Origin: Fulvitalea axinellae
GTDB lineage: Bacteria; Bacteroidota; Bacteroidia; Cytophagales; Cyclobacteriaceae
Direction: 5' to 3'
NCBI RefSeq assembly: GCF_036492835.1
Contig: NZ_AP025319.1
Span: 124,001 to 188,000 of the forward strand
DNA: 64,000 nt
Shown here: positions 17,766 through 26,679 of the stretch, piece by piece
Layout: each line of letters begins with the position of its first letter
How positions within the stretch are numbered: position 1 is the stretch's first letter
The notes under the pieces: model-generated
Seen by the model: the letters and a program-made list of their open reading frames with translations, nothing else
What the model was told of the DNA's origin: nothing
Databases searched by the model: none
Translations under genes and position numbers: made by a program

Positions 17766-19031
17766 ATGACAAATATACTTGAAGAAGTCTCGAAAACGAG
17801 CGTGAAGTTGATTCTTAAAGAGCCTTTCTACGGGCATTTTTTTTCTGGATTAGTTAAAGAAGTAACAGAAGCGACACCCACTGCGGCCGTAGGAGCCAAC
17901 AGACAAAATAAGACTATAAAACTCATGGTAAATGAAGGCTTTTGGAAAAGTCTGACAAATCCGGAACACCGTTACGGACTGATTAAGCATGAGGTGTTGC
18001 ACATAGTTTTAAAACACTTGACCATGATGCCGGAGTATTCGAATCCTAGGCTATTTAATATTGCCGCAGACATGGTTGTGAATCAATACATAGAAAAGAG
18101 ACAGTTACCGGAAGGTGGAATCACGCTAGAAAGTTTCTGGTTTTTGGAAAAACGCTTTGGCTTAACACTGGAGCCCGAAATGAGTGTTAAGTATTATTAT
18201 AGAATACTTAAAAAGTTCTTGGAGTCTAACCCCTCTCCCGTACAATTATCCGAAGAAGATAAGAACGAAATGGAAGAGAAAGGCCTTCCCATTCCAATAG
18301 TGCCGGAAGACCTGACGAATGAAGAGGGAAAGATGGTTGGGAGTCATCGTTTTTGGAAAGAAATAGAAGAAATGACTGAGGCCGAAAGGCGGATAATGGA
18401 TCGCTATATCAATGAGGCTATACAGCGTACGGCCCAAAGGGTTGGGCCTAGGGGGATAGGGAATCTACCGGCGGGATTAAAGGTTTATCTGGATACGCTT
18501 TTGGAATCCCTGAAACCGAACCTTGATTGGCGTAGGGCATTAAGAATATTCGCAGCTTCAAGCACTAGGACATATATTAAAAATACAATACGGCGACCAT
18601 CCAAACGGTTTGGTACTACTCCAGGGATAAAAGTAAAAAGAAAGCAAAAACTACTTATAGCGGTGGATACTTCGGGTAGTGTGTCGAATGATGAATTGCG
18701 GAAGTTTTTTGCGGAGGTTTATCATATTTGGCGACAGGGGGCCGAGATATTAGTAGTGGAGTGCGATACGCATATTCATAATACTTACTCTTATTCGGGG
18801 AAAGCGCCGGAATATATCAGCGGGCGAGGGGGAACCGATTTTAACGAACCTATTCGATTTGCGAATGAGAGCTATCGGCCGGACGCACTGGTATATTTTA
18901 CCGACGGTTTGGCGAATATTCCTTCAACGGTCAGTCGATGTCCCGTTTTATGGATGATAACCACTAACGGAATTGATTCCAACAATGATATATGGAGCGG
19001 TTTGCAGGGCAGAAAAGTAAGAATGGCATGA
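17766..19031 (+). CDS. VWA-like domain / DUF2201 putative metallopeptidase
   Basis: 421 aa, cytosolic. The N-terminal DUF2201 part has a metal site HEVLHIVLKH (HExxHxxxxH, about residues 76-85). The C-terminal part is a von Willebrand A-type domain with a complete MIDAS: DTSGS, GGTDF and YFTDG. Such proteins are partners of MoxR AAA+ ATPases, and the next gene is one, 87 bp downstream. The pair is thought to act as a chaperone or metal-insertion type machine. I infer that the VWA protein recognises a target and the ATPase remodels it. Confidence 0.88.
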   Translation: MTNILEEVSKTSVKLILKEPFYGHFFSGLVKEVTEATPTAAVGANRQNKTIKLMVNEGFWKSLTNPEHRYGLIKHEVLHIVLKHLTMMPEYSNPRLFNIAADMVVNQYIEKRQLPEGGITLESFWFLEKRFGLTLEPEMSVKYYYRILKKFLESNPSPVQLSEEDKNEMEEKGLPIPIVPEDLTNEEGKMVGSHRFWKEIEEMTEAERRIMDRYINEAIQRTAQRVGPRGIGNLPAGLKVYLDTLLESLKPNLDWRRALRIFAASSTRTYIKNTIRRPSKRFGTTPGIKVKRKQKLLIAVDTSGSVSNDELRKFFAEVYHIWRQGAEILVVECDTHIHNTYSYSGKAPEYISGRGGTDFNEPIRFANESYRPDALVYFTDGLANIPSTVSRCPVLWMITTNGIDSNNDIWSGLQGRKVRMA

Positions 19032-19118
19032 GGCTCAGAAGAGCACATAATGAAGACAAGCATTTTTTGAAAGCGAAAGCCTGTTTTTGAGATTGAATTT
19101 ATAAAACTGGAAATAAGA

Positions 19119-20228
19119 ATGAGCGAACAGCACCAATACGTTTATTACGGAACGAATACGAGAGCCAAAGAAGTTGTAGAATTTGTGGAACATATACTCG
19201 AATCCAATATTAGGAGCGAAATGGCCGGGAAAAAGAAAACACCGGTATGTATATGGGGACGACACGGAATTGGTAAAACGGAAATAGTGGAGCAGGTTGC
19301 TCGAAAAAACGGATATAAATGGGCTTATATAGCTCCCGCACAGTTCGAGGAAATGGGAGATCTGATCGGAATGCCGGTAATTGAAAATGGAAAAACCATT
19401 TTCCGAGCACCCGAATGGGTTCCTACAGAACCGGGACCGGGCGTATTGCTGATTGATGACGTAAACCGAGCCGATGACCGGATATTGCGAGGTATAATGC
19501 AGTTGCTCCAAAATTTTGAATTGGTCAGTTGGACACTCCCCGAAGGTTGGCAGATTATTCTAACAGCTAATCCTGACGGTGGGGATTATTCAGTTACGCC
19601 AATGGATGACGCCATGCTGACGCGTATGATGCATATTACCATGCGTTTTGAGCCAAAAGACTGGGCGCTTTGGGCTGAGGCAGCTGGCGTGGATGAAAGA
19701 GGAATCAATTTCGTTCTTACATATCCCGAAATCGTAGAAGGCAACCGAACTACACCCCGTACATTAGTCCAATTTTTTGATTCGATTTCGAATATTGACA
19801 AGCTGGAGGATCATCTTGGTTTAGTGCAGACATTGGCTGACTCCTGCCTTGACGAGACTACAGTTGCCAGCTTTATGACTTTTGTAAGCCAAAACTTATC
19901 TAAGTTGATATCTCCGGAAGAGATATTAAATGCAAAAAACTTTAAGCAGAAAGTGTATACGGGCTTAAGCGAAATGGTGAAAAAAGAAACCTTAAGGGTG
20001 GATATTATCGCTACGCTATGCACTAGGGTTGTCAATTACCTGACTCTTAATAATACAAAGCTGAACGCTACGCAACTAAAGAACCTTCAGGACTTTATTA
20101 AAATCGATTACTTGCCAAACGATATACGCCTTACAATGCTTCAGGATTTGACAAATTCCAAGAACGCTTCATTGAAGATGGTTATGGCTGATCCGGAAAT
20201 TAGCATGATGTTACTTCAGAAAATGTAG
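19119..20228 (+). CDS. MoxR-type AAA+ ATPase
   Basis: 369 aa. Walker A is GRHGIGKT (CIWGRHGIGKTEIVEQ), Walker B is VLLIDDVNRADD, sensor 1 is ILTANPDGGDYSVTPMDDAML, and an arginine-rich stretch LTRMMHITMRF follows. The C-terminal third is helical. It is transcribed with the VWA gene upstream and probably with the LRR/BRCT-like gene downstream. MoxR ATPases with VWA partners are known remodelling pairs; the target here is not known. Confidence 0.9.
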   Translation: MSEQHQYVYYGTNTRAKEVVEFVEHILESNIRSEMAGKKKTPVCIWGRHGIGKTEIVEQVARKNGYKWAYIAPAQFEEMGDLIGMPVIENGKTIFRAPEWVPTEPGPGVLLIDDVNRADDRILRGIMQLLQNFELVSWTLPEGWQIILTANPDGGDYSVTPMDDAMLTRMMHITMRFEPKDWALWAEAAGVDERGINFVLTYPEIVEGNRTTPRTLVQFFDSISNIDKLEDHLGLVQTLADSCLDETTVASFMTFVSQNLSKLISPEEILNAKNFKQKVYTGLSEMVKKETLRVDIIATLCTRVVNYLTLNNTKLNATQLKNLQDFIKIDYLPNDIRLTMLQDLTNSKNASLKMVMADPEISMMLLQKM

Positions 20229-20253
20229 TCTTATAATCCATTGTTATTAGGTT

Positions 20254-20305
20254 AGTGTCTCAGGGTAAACCTAACACCTAAGGATGTCTTTTCAGACACT
20301 TTTTT
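20254..20305 (+). terminator. Hairpin followed by T run between the MoxR and LRR genes
   Basis: AGTGTCT (20254-20260) and AGACACT (20294-20300) pair perfectly, then TTTTT follows. A competing stem GTTAG (20251-20255) with CTAAC (20271-20275) overlaps its 5' arm. It could be a partial terminator that lowers expression of the LRR gene, or an attenuator. Confidence 0.4.
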
Positions 20306-20360
20306 ATGAGCGAGAAAAATGTGAATGAAGCATGTTTCTCAATTCCGAAGAAGGGAAAAG

Positions 20361-20389
20361 TTGTTCCGAGATTCTAAACTTTTCCTTTG
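20361..20389 (+). promoter_or_regulatory. Candidate promoter of the LRR/BRCT-like gene
   Basis: TTG at 20361-20363 and CCTTTG at 20384-20389 are spaced as in Bacteroidota -33/-7 promoters; the TA of the -7 box is missing. The ATG follows 22 bp later, giving a very short leader. Confidence 0.35.
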
Positions 20390-20411
20390 TACAAACCAAT
20401 AAGAAGCATTA

Positions 20412-23195
20412 ATGAGAATTACCGATTATAAATATACGTGGCTATACTATTATGGCGGAGACCCAGAGATAAATGGGATTATCGTAACAAAACCATATAA
20501 AGAAGAGCATTTACATGTAGAGACTGGAAGGTATCGACAAATTAGGGCTATAGAATTTGAATTCGGGCGTAGTGCTTTTAGAAAGTCTTTCGATACGCAT
20601 AAGTATCTGGATATGTGGTTGCGAATCATTCCAGAATTAGAATTTCTTGATATTAATGGAGGCGAGTCTCCAAAAAGTTTGCCCGAATCGGTAAGCAGGC
20701 ATAAGCTTAAACACCTGAGATTAATTTGTAATGGCGACATCGATTTGTCCGATTATATAAACGGAATAGAATCTTTAGAAACATTAGAAGTGAAGGGTGA
20801 TTGCGTCAATTTAGGAAAGTCTTTGGGCAGACTTAAAAACCTAAAAAGCCTTAATATAACGGCAGATAAAGTTCCGAATATAGAAGCAATCGGACAGATT
20901 CAAAACCTCAAAAATTTAAGGCTAGGGGTTGATAAGTTGGACGTGTTCCCGGAGAGTTTCGGGAATTTATCAAATCTAAAAAGCCTTGAGATCACTGGTG
21001 GAAGTTTGTCGGATATTCCTGATAATATATATTTTTCAAAACTTGAAAATCTTGAAATCAGTGATTTACCATATCTAGGAAAAATACCGGAAAGATTAAC
21101 TTCTGCTACTGATATTCAGAATGTGAGCATCGCAAGGGTTGGGGGGAAAGCTGGAGAGTTAATTTTACCTGATAAGCTAAATTGGTCAGGCCTTACAGAT
21201 TTTAGTTTGGCCCATTGTCCTGTTCGGGTGATGCCTGAGATGAACGTACCCTCAATAAAAAAAATAAAGTATTTAGCGGTTCCCGCTCCTGAACTTTTCA
21301 GTAAAATGGGATCGCTGGAAAAGCTGGAGAGCTTGGAAGTTTCTGATTGGCCAGAATGCCGTGATGATATTTCCAATTTGAAAGCGTCTAATATTCTTTC
21401 TTATAGAGGGCAGGTATTCTCAAAAGGTAAGGAAATGGATTTTTCCATTTGGAAAAACCTGCAATATTTAGAGCTGAACGGCGGGCAATCAGGTGTTAAT
21501 ATCAATATAATTCAAAACCCTTCTTTAGAGATATTATCAATCTCGAACAATAAAGTAGAATGTAAGCTCGAACACTTTCCGGCTGGCTTGAAGGAACTAA
21601 ATGTCGAAAATGTCCCGGGACTTGAGAATATTGAAATCAATAAAGTATATCCGAGTTTAAAAAAAATAGAGATTGGAAACTTACCGAAATTAAAAGAAAT
21701 AGAGTGGGATGGAGGAAATCTTCCTGCTCTAAATCGGTTTGATTTAGGGAAATGTATTAACCTAATACGTATCGACCCAGCCTTAATGAAGGCTACTAAA
21801 CTGTATTGGATGAAGTTTAGTGACTGTCCTCAGGTATACTGTGACTATGTCCAAACGGGTAGAAGTTATTTTAGCTATGACTTTAAGGATTTAAGCAATC
21901 TTTCAGCTGAAGAGTGTTACGCTTTTGGTTTCTGGTTATTTGAAGCTTGGCGTTTTTCTGAGCCTACAGAAGGTGTTTTGGAGAATACCCTAAAGCTTTT
22001 TTCTACAACTCACGACTCAATATTTCATTTAATAAGCAAAAACCTTAAGTATCTTAATCCGGGTTCCCGGTGTTTTTCCGAGATAAGTCCAGAGGAATTG
22101 AAAGGGAAAAAGGTATCTGTTTTAGGGAAGACATTCGGTGCCAAAACAGCTATAAAAAATGATTTAAAAGCTATAGGAATGGCGGTTACGCTTAAAGCCG
22201 AACATGCGGACTTTATTGTTTTAGGGAAAAAGACAGAGTGGAAAACACAACCTAAGCCCGGAGCCTTTTTCGTGGATGAGCTGGTTATAAACGAATACTT
22301 GGAAAAGCATAGCCCTAAGTTTTTACAAGAGACGGAATTGCCCGAATCTCATATAGAGAATCTTAGGGATATGCTCCATTCATGCAACCCAGAATCAGAA
22401 GCTTTGGCCTTGGAAATGTTTAAAAACGGAGGGTTGCCCGAAGAACTTGAAGGCGATTGTCTCGTGGTGGCCAAAGTGAGTGATGATAAGAAGCTTAGAA
22501 GTAGGTATAAAACATTTTTAAAAGGGAAGATATCTGAGGATGCGGCAAAGTTTCTTTCCATGAATGTACGTTTTGACTTGAGATATAGCCCTTTTTGGGA
22601 TCTTAGTAGAAAGTTGTCTACAGAATTGTTAGGGAAAATATGCTTGGCTTTTTATCGTCGAAATAGAAAGTTTTGGACTGAGGTTTTGAGATACTGTGAT
22701 GACACATCCACTAGAATGGAAATCATCGAAAAATACTTATTTCCAGAGTTGGAGAGACGACCACACTACGTAAGTTTTAATCATGCTTTACGTCCAAATG
22801 AAATAGAGGCCATATTACAAAAACCAGAGCTTAAGGGAGAGCTGAAACGCTTGAAGTTATATGCGCCATTCGGCTTGCCTGAGGCTGTAGGCGAACATTC
22901 GGGACTTAAAGAGTTGGATGTATCTTTTCGTCCTGACGTAAAGGAATTGCCAGATAATATTTGTTCCCTTAAGCGCCTCAGTGTTTTCAGGCTTATGGCT
23001 CCGGGCTTACAGTCTCTTCCTGATAATTTTGGTAATATGGAAATGCTTAGAAAAATATCATTTTTTACAGAAAGTAAAATTAGGTTACCTGAAAGCTTAC
23101 ATAAACTGAAAAAACTTGAGTGCTTTGACATTAAAGGCGGAGTAGAGAATCCAGAAGAATGGGAAAGCCTACCAATATCAGATAATTTTAATTGA
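20412..23195 (+). CDS. Leucine-rich repeat protein with internal BRCT-like and HEAT-like segments
   Basis: 927 aa, no signal peptide, so cytosolic. Residues about 70-480 are leucine-rich repeats (for example LGRLKNLKSLNI, IGQIQNLKNLRL, FGNLSNLKSLEITG). Residues about 558-620 read ELKGKKVSVLGKTFGAKTAI with ADFIVLGKKT following, a BRCT-like pattern (a small conserved phosphopeptide- or DNA-end-binding fold). Residues about 650-710 (NPESEALALEMFKNGG, LRSRYKTFLKGK) look like the helical repeats of MolR-type proteins that accompany MoxR/VWA pairs. More LRRs close the protein. Codon use is more AT-rich than in most neighbours. Its place after the MoxR and VWA genes suggests a recognition or scaffold role in that system. 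Confidence 0.75.
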   Translation: MRITDYKYTWLYYYGGDPEINGIIVTKPYKEEHLHVETGRYRQIRAIEFEFGRSAFRKSFDTHKYLDMWLRIIPELEFLDINGGESPKSLPESVSRHKLKHLRLICNGDIDLSDYINGIESLETLEVKGDCVNLGKSLGRLKNLKSLNITADKVPNIEAIGQIQNLKNLRLGVDKLDVFPESFGNLSNLKSLEITGGSLSDIPDNIYFSKLENLEISDLPYLGKIPERLTSATDIQNVSIARVGGKAGELILPDKLNWSGLTDFSLAHCPVRVMPEMNVPSIKKIKYLAVPAPELFSKMGSLEKLESLEVSDWPECRDDISNLKASNILSYRGQVFSKGKEMDFSIWKNLQYLELNGGQSGVNINIIQNPSLEILSISNNKVECKLEHFPAGLKELNVENVPGLENIEINKVYPSLKKIEIGNLPKLKEIEWDGGNLPALNRFDLGKCINLIRIDPALMKATKLYWMKFSDCPQVYCDYVQTGRSYFSYDFKDLSNLSAEECYAFGFWLFEAWRFSEPTEGVLENTLKLFSTTHDSIFHLISKNLKYLNPGSRCFSEISPEELKGKKVSVLGKTFGAKTAIKNDLKAIGMAVTLKAEHADFIVLGKKTEWKTQPKPGAFFVDELVINEYLEKHSPKFLQETELPESHIENLRDMLHSCNPESEALALEMFKNGGLPEELEGDCLVVAKVSDDKKLRSRYKTFLKGKISEDAAKFLSMNVRFDLRYSPFWDLSRKLSTELLGKICLAFYRRNRKFWTEVLRYCDDTSTRMEIIEKYLFPELERRPHYVSFNHALRPNEIEAILQKPELKGELKRLKLYAPFGLPEAVGEHSGLKELDVSFRPDVKELPDNICSLKRLSVFRLMAPGLQSLPDNFGNMEMLRKISFFTESKIRLPESLHKLKKLECFDIKGGVENPEEWESLPISDNFN

Positions 23196-23308
23196 TAGAC
23201 GATTCGAAGGGAGGTTGGTATATATACGCTAGAATTGTACTTTTAGCGTTGGTTTTATTGACGATACCGAGAGTATTCGATTTAAATGTAGTATAAACGG
23301 ACGGCTAA

Positions 23309-24352
23309 ATGAAAAATCTTAGCGTGGGTGCTATTGTTTTAGTGTTTTTCTTGATATGTCAACTTCCTTATTCTTACTGTCAATCACAATTAGAAGGCAA
23401 GGAACAATTAAAATCGAAAATATCTTCTATAGCCAATGCGAATGGATTCAATGGTGTAATTCAAATACGGTTGGGGTCTTTGGAAATTTATAAAAAGGCC
23501 TTTGGCTATTCGGATTTTGAAAATAGAGTTTCGCTAAAGGAGAACGACCAGTTCGTTATAGGTTCTGTTAGTAAACAGGTTACCGCCGTATTGGTAATGC
23601 GGGAATATGAAAAGGGGAATATAGATCTCGATGACAAAATCAACAAATACCTCCCTGAGTTAAAGCAGGGTTGGGCAAGTAAGGTAACTGTCCATCATCT
23701 GCTTACCCACACTCATGGGATTAAGGCTTTAGGTAAAGAATTGGAATTCGAGCCGGGTTCCAAATTCCAATATTCCCAATTGGGTTATAGCCTTTTGGCT
23801 AGGATTACCGAGAAGGTTTCGGGCGATTCATTTCTTGAATTATCCACCACTCTCTTTTCCGAATTAGGGATGAGAAGCACTGTCCACCCTGACAATAAGC
23901 CTTATAAGGGTCTAGTCAAAGGCTATGAGATTTCGAATAACGGAAAGTTTGATTTGGCGAAAAATAGCTTGGCTAATTATGCGGCGGCGGGGTCCTTTAT
24001 CTCCAACACAGAGGATTTATGTATCTGGAATACGGCTCTTCATACTGGAAATATAGTGAGCGATAAAACTTTAAAACTAATGGCAACCCGGTATGCGACT
24101 AGAGACCACCCGATTTTTGACAAGGTAGAATACGGCTATGGGTTACTCTTTAAAGAAGGGGAGTCTATGATGGAAATCGGAGCCTTGGGCTATGCGCCGG
24201 GTTTTGTTTCGGCTTGTTATTATTATCCGAAAAAGGGAATGAGTTTGGTAGTGCTTGGCAATAGAGTGAGGAGTCTTGATGATTTTAAAAAGACATTCAA
24301 GGTACATACCGAATTAATGGAATTGTTAAAAAGTGAAAGTATTATTGAATAA
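23309..24352 (+). CDS. Serine hydrolase of the beta-lactamase (class C / PBP4*) family
   Basis: 347 aa with a signal peptide ending near YCQS. The catalytic SxxK is in FVIGSVSKQVTAVL, the YxN-like motif is YSQLGYSLL, HLLTHTHG follows the family pattern, and the third motif lies near IGALGYAPGF. It acts in the periplasm on a D-peptide, ester or related substrate. A resistance role is unlikely to be readable from sequence alone. It is convergent with the following minus-strand gene, 4 bp apart. Confidence 0.88.
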   Translation: MKNLSVGAIVLVFFLICQLPYSYCQSQLEGKEQLKSKISSIANANGFNGVIQIRLGSLEIYKKAFGYSDFENRVSLKENDQFVIGSVSKQVTAVLVMREYEKGNIDLDDKINKYLPELKQGWASKVTVHHLLTHTHGIKALGKELEFEPGSKFQYSQLGYSLLARITEKVSGDSFLELSTTLFSELGMRSTVHPDNKPYKGLVKGYEISNNGKFDLAKNSLANYAAAGSFISNTEDLCIWNTALHTGNIVSDKTLKLMATRYATRDHPIFDKVEYGYGLLFKEGESMMEIGALGYAPGFVSACYYYPKKGMSLVVLGNRVRSLDDFKKTFKVHTELMELLKSESIIE

Positions 24353-24356
24353 TCGG

Positions 24357-25625
24357 TTATTCTCCCCAAAACGTGTCCTGACCTTCGTGGAGTAACAGCA
24401 ACATTTTAAAAGATTCGGAAACGTAATCTTCGGCCTCGTCCGGGGTTAGCCGTTTTCTTCCTCCCCTAAATTCCAAGATTGGAGCCTGTATCCCTTTTAT
24501 CTCGTCCGTTTTATCGCCCATGGCTCCCAACGATTCCATCTCATAAGCCCTTAAACGGTTCGGGAAGTTTCTTTCCGTTAATCTGTCCATGCCTTTCGTT
24601 ATATCCACTAACCATGTTCTACGGGTTAGGCGTTTTAACATTTGGTGATGTGTAGCGGGCATATTTAGGAATATCCCCCTGAAGAAAAACGGGGTGTCGA
24701 GATTATTTGCGTGTTCTGGCAAAGCCCATTCTATTAGATCCAAAAATTCAGAGGCGTTATTTTCCTTTAGCCATTCCTGCTCTTCGAGAGGTAATAATTC
24801 AAACATCCTAGCGAAATCAGTACGGGCCAAAATGCTTGTGAAGTTTTTGGCATAAGAGCTGGTGCCACCATAGGCCTGAATCAGGTAGAACAATACATAG
24901 GAGAAGAAGCCTTCGAAGTGTTTGCTGAGCCCCCATGATTGGGTTAGATCCCGACTGCGGTCTACGGCGTAGCGCAAGGCGAATGAGCCGGGAGTACCAT
25001 TCGTTGACATATATTCTTGGCCTTGGCGTTTTCGTGCGGCTAGATCTTCGGGGTCGGTTAGATAACTGCCCGCAAGTTTTGCGAAAACTGCGGGGAGCTC
25101 CGAGAGGACCACACCGGCTGTGGTTTGCGGCGAGAATGTGGGCGCCGGATTCGGGAGTTTTGTTTGCAACATAGCGTTTTCGTCCGCCAGATTGAGGAAG
25201 TTGATCACGTCGGAGAGCGGAAGGTAGCGGAAGTTGTCGTCGGGATGAGGTTCTGGGACGGACTGCCAAATTTGCTGGCACAATGTCCGTATCTCGGAAA
25301 ATGCGTCAAGGGCCTGTCCGTACCCTTCGATTGTTTCCGGAAAAGGTTTGGTCACGAATTCCATATAAGGCGTACGCCTAACGTCCGTGTCGGCTACCAT
25401 TTGCCAGAGCTCTTCCTCGTAAAGCAGGGTTCCCTTTTTGTACGAGCTGGCTTCCCTGTATTCGAGGTCGGTTTGTTCCGGTTGTCTTTCCTGTTCTTTA
25501 AAAAGTATCCAATCGGCTATTTCGAACTCGTAGCCGATTAGACACTGTATGGGAGTTTTACTCTCGCCGTTGGATTGACTTTGGAGAGAAGTGCTTTTTC
25601 TTGTTCGGCCACGCTCTTGGAACAT
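24357..25625 (-). CDS. Orphan amidoligase-like (GCS-fold) protein, putative secreted effector
   Basis: 422 aa, no signal peptide. It begins MFQERGRTRK and reaches TPIQCLI at residues 24-30, nearly the same tag as the kinase-like protein at 5826-8429. The body matches the layout of the glutamate-cysteine-ligase/amidoligase fold. GYEFEI (31-36) would be the first acidic metal strand, YMEFVTKPF (87-95) the second, SPQTTAGVVL (165-174) the middle strand, and ILEFRGG (383-389) the late EFR strand. Such enzymes join a carboxylate to an amine using ATP. The gene stands alone. Fold assignment is by motif order only; effector status is inferred from the tag and lack of leader. Confidence 0.6.
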   Translation of the reverse strand: MFQERGRTRKSTSLQSQSNGESKTPIQCLIGYEFEIADWILFKEQERQPEQTDLEYREASSYKKGTLLYEEELWQMVADTDVRRTPYMEFVTKPFPETIEGYGQALDAFSEIRTLCQQIWQSVPEPHPDDNFRYLPLSDVINFLNLADENAMLQTKLPNPAPTFSPQTTAGVVLSELPAVFAKLAGSYLTDPEDLAARKRQGQEYMSTNGTPGSFALRYAVDRSRDLTQSWGLSKHFEGFFSYVLFYLIQAYGGTSSYAKNFTSILARTDFARMFELLPLEEQEWLKENNASEFLDLIEWALPEHANNLDTPFFFRGIFLNMPATHHQMLKRLTRRTWLVDITKGMDRLTERNFPNRLRAYEMESLGAMGDKTDEIKGIQAPILEFRGGRKRLTPDEAEDYVSESFKMLLLLHEGQDTFWGE

Positions 25626-25681
25626 GTTTTTTGGTAAGCGAATTCTGTACCTAAGAGGCGTTGGGCCTTGTCGGGTGTTTT

Positions 25682-26215
25682 TTAATCTTTTGTGTATACA
25701 AGCTCAAACTCCAATACACGGAGTGTCTCACCTGCTTCCAGCTCCTGGTAAGCTTCCTTGTAATTGAATTTGCCGGGGAAAGACACGCCAAACGAACTGG
25801 TCGGGCTATCCCAAACTTGAGCGATATACCAGAAAAAATGAAGTGCGTTTCCTTTCTTTGTGGCAGTAGGATAAGGAAGCCCTTGAAAACCGTGATTGAA
25901 ATGGAGTACTCCGTCCGCTTGAGTTAATTTGAAAGGAACTCCTCCCCAAGTACCTCCGCTGGTACTGGTGATATTTATGATTTCATCTTCATTGTCTTCC
26001 CACTCATCTTCATCCACCATGTTTGCGGCGTCGTAACTATCGTCAAAAAATTCCCCGTCTTTGGTAAAAGAACGTAGCTTGCCAACTTGTACCGCTTTTG
26101 AGAAAGAATACTTTCCTAAGGCTATTTCTGTGGTGGGATCACCGTCGTCTGAGCTACCGCAGGAGGCGATAACCATAACAAGGCTTAAAATTGTCAAATA
26201 ATTAAATAATCGCAT
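25682..26215 (-). CDS. Lipoprotein of unknown function
   Basis: 177 aa. The signal peptide ends in a lipobox (VIASC at Cys19) followed by GSSDDGD, the acidic stretch typical of surface-exposed Bacteroidota lipoproteins. The mature part is acidic and beta-rich, with no domain I recognise. It is likely monocistronic, transcribed away from the PNGase F gene. Confidence 0.75.
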   Translation of the reverse strand: MRLFNYLTILSLVMVIASCGSSDDGDPTTEIALGKYSFSKAVQVGKLRSFTKDGEFFDDSYDAANMVDEDEWEDNEDEIINITSTSGGTWGGVPFKLTQADGVLHFNHGFQGLPYPTATKKGNALHFFWYIAQVWDSPTSSFGVSFPGKFNYKEAYQELEAGETLRVLEFELVYTKD

Positions 26216-26679
26216 AATGATCTGGTTTGTGTAATTATATCAACTATTGAAAAAATATTAGTGATTAAATTTACTAAAATTTATAAAAATATAAATACGA
26301 AGTGAAGGTCAAAAAGTAATGTCATTTTTTGGGGAGAGAGGCGCATAAGAAATAAGATACCCTTCCTAGCGAAAGAAAGGGTGGGCCCATACGCTTACTG
26401 AAATTAATTCTAAAACACATGAACGCTTTGAGCAGTACCGTTGCTAAGTTCTGTAAAAGAGTTGTTTATAAATTATTGTAAAGGAGTAGGGGGATCTAAG
26501 CTTCTTTTCGAATTAAGAGAAGTGTGGGTGTTTTATATCTGCATTGCATTATTCTATTAATGTTCGGAATGATTGAATTATAAACTCAAAAGACACGCAT
26601 TATACCTGAGTGGTAAATGAATAATATAAATTTTATTAGTTTGTGCTTGAATTTTTATCAACAAACAAATATTCCCATA
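26216..26679. other. AT-rich divergent intergenic region
   Basis: 464 bp between divergent lipoprotein and PNGase F genes. A weak dyad ACCCTT...AAGGGT lies near 26360-26383. No gene or repeat seen. Confidence 0.35.
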
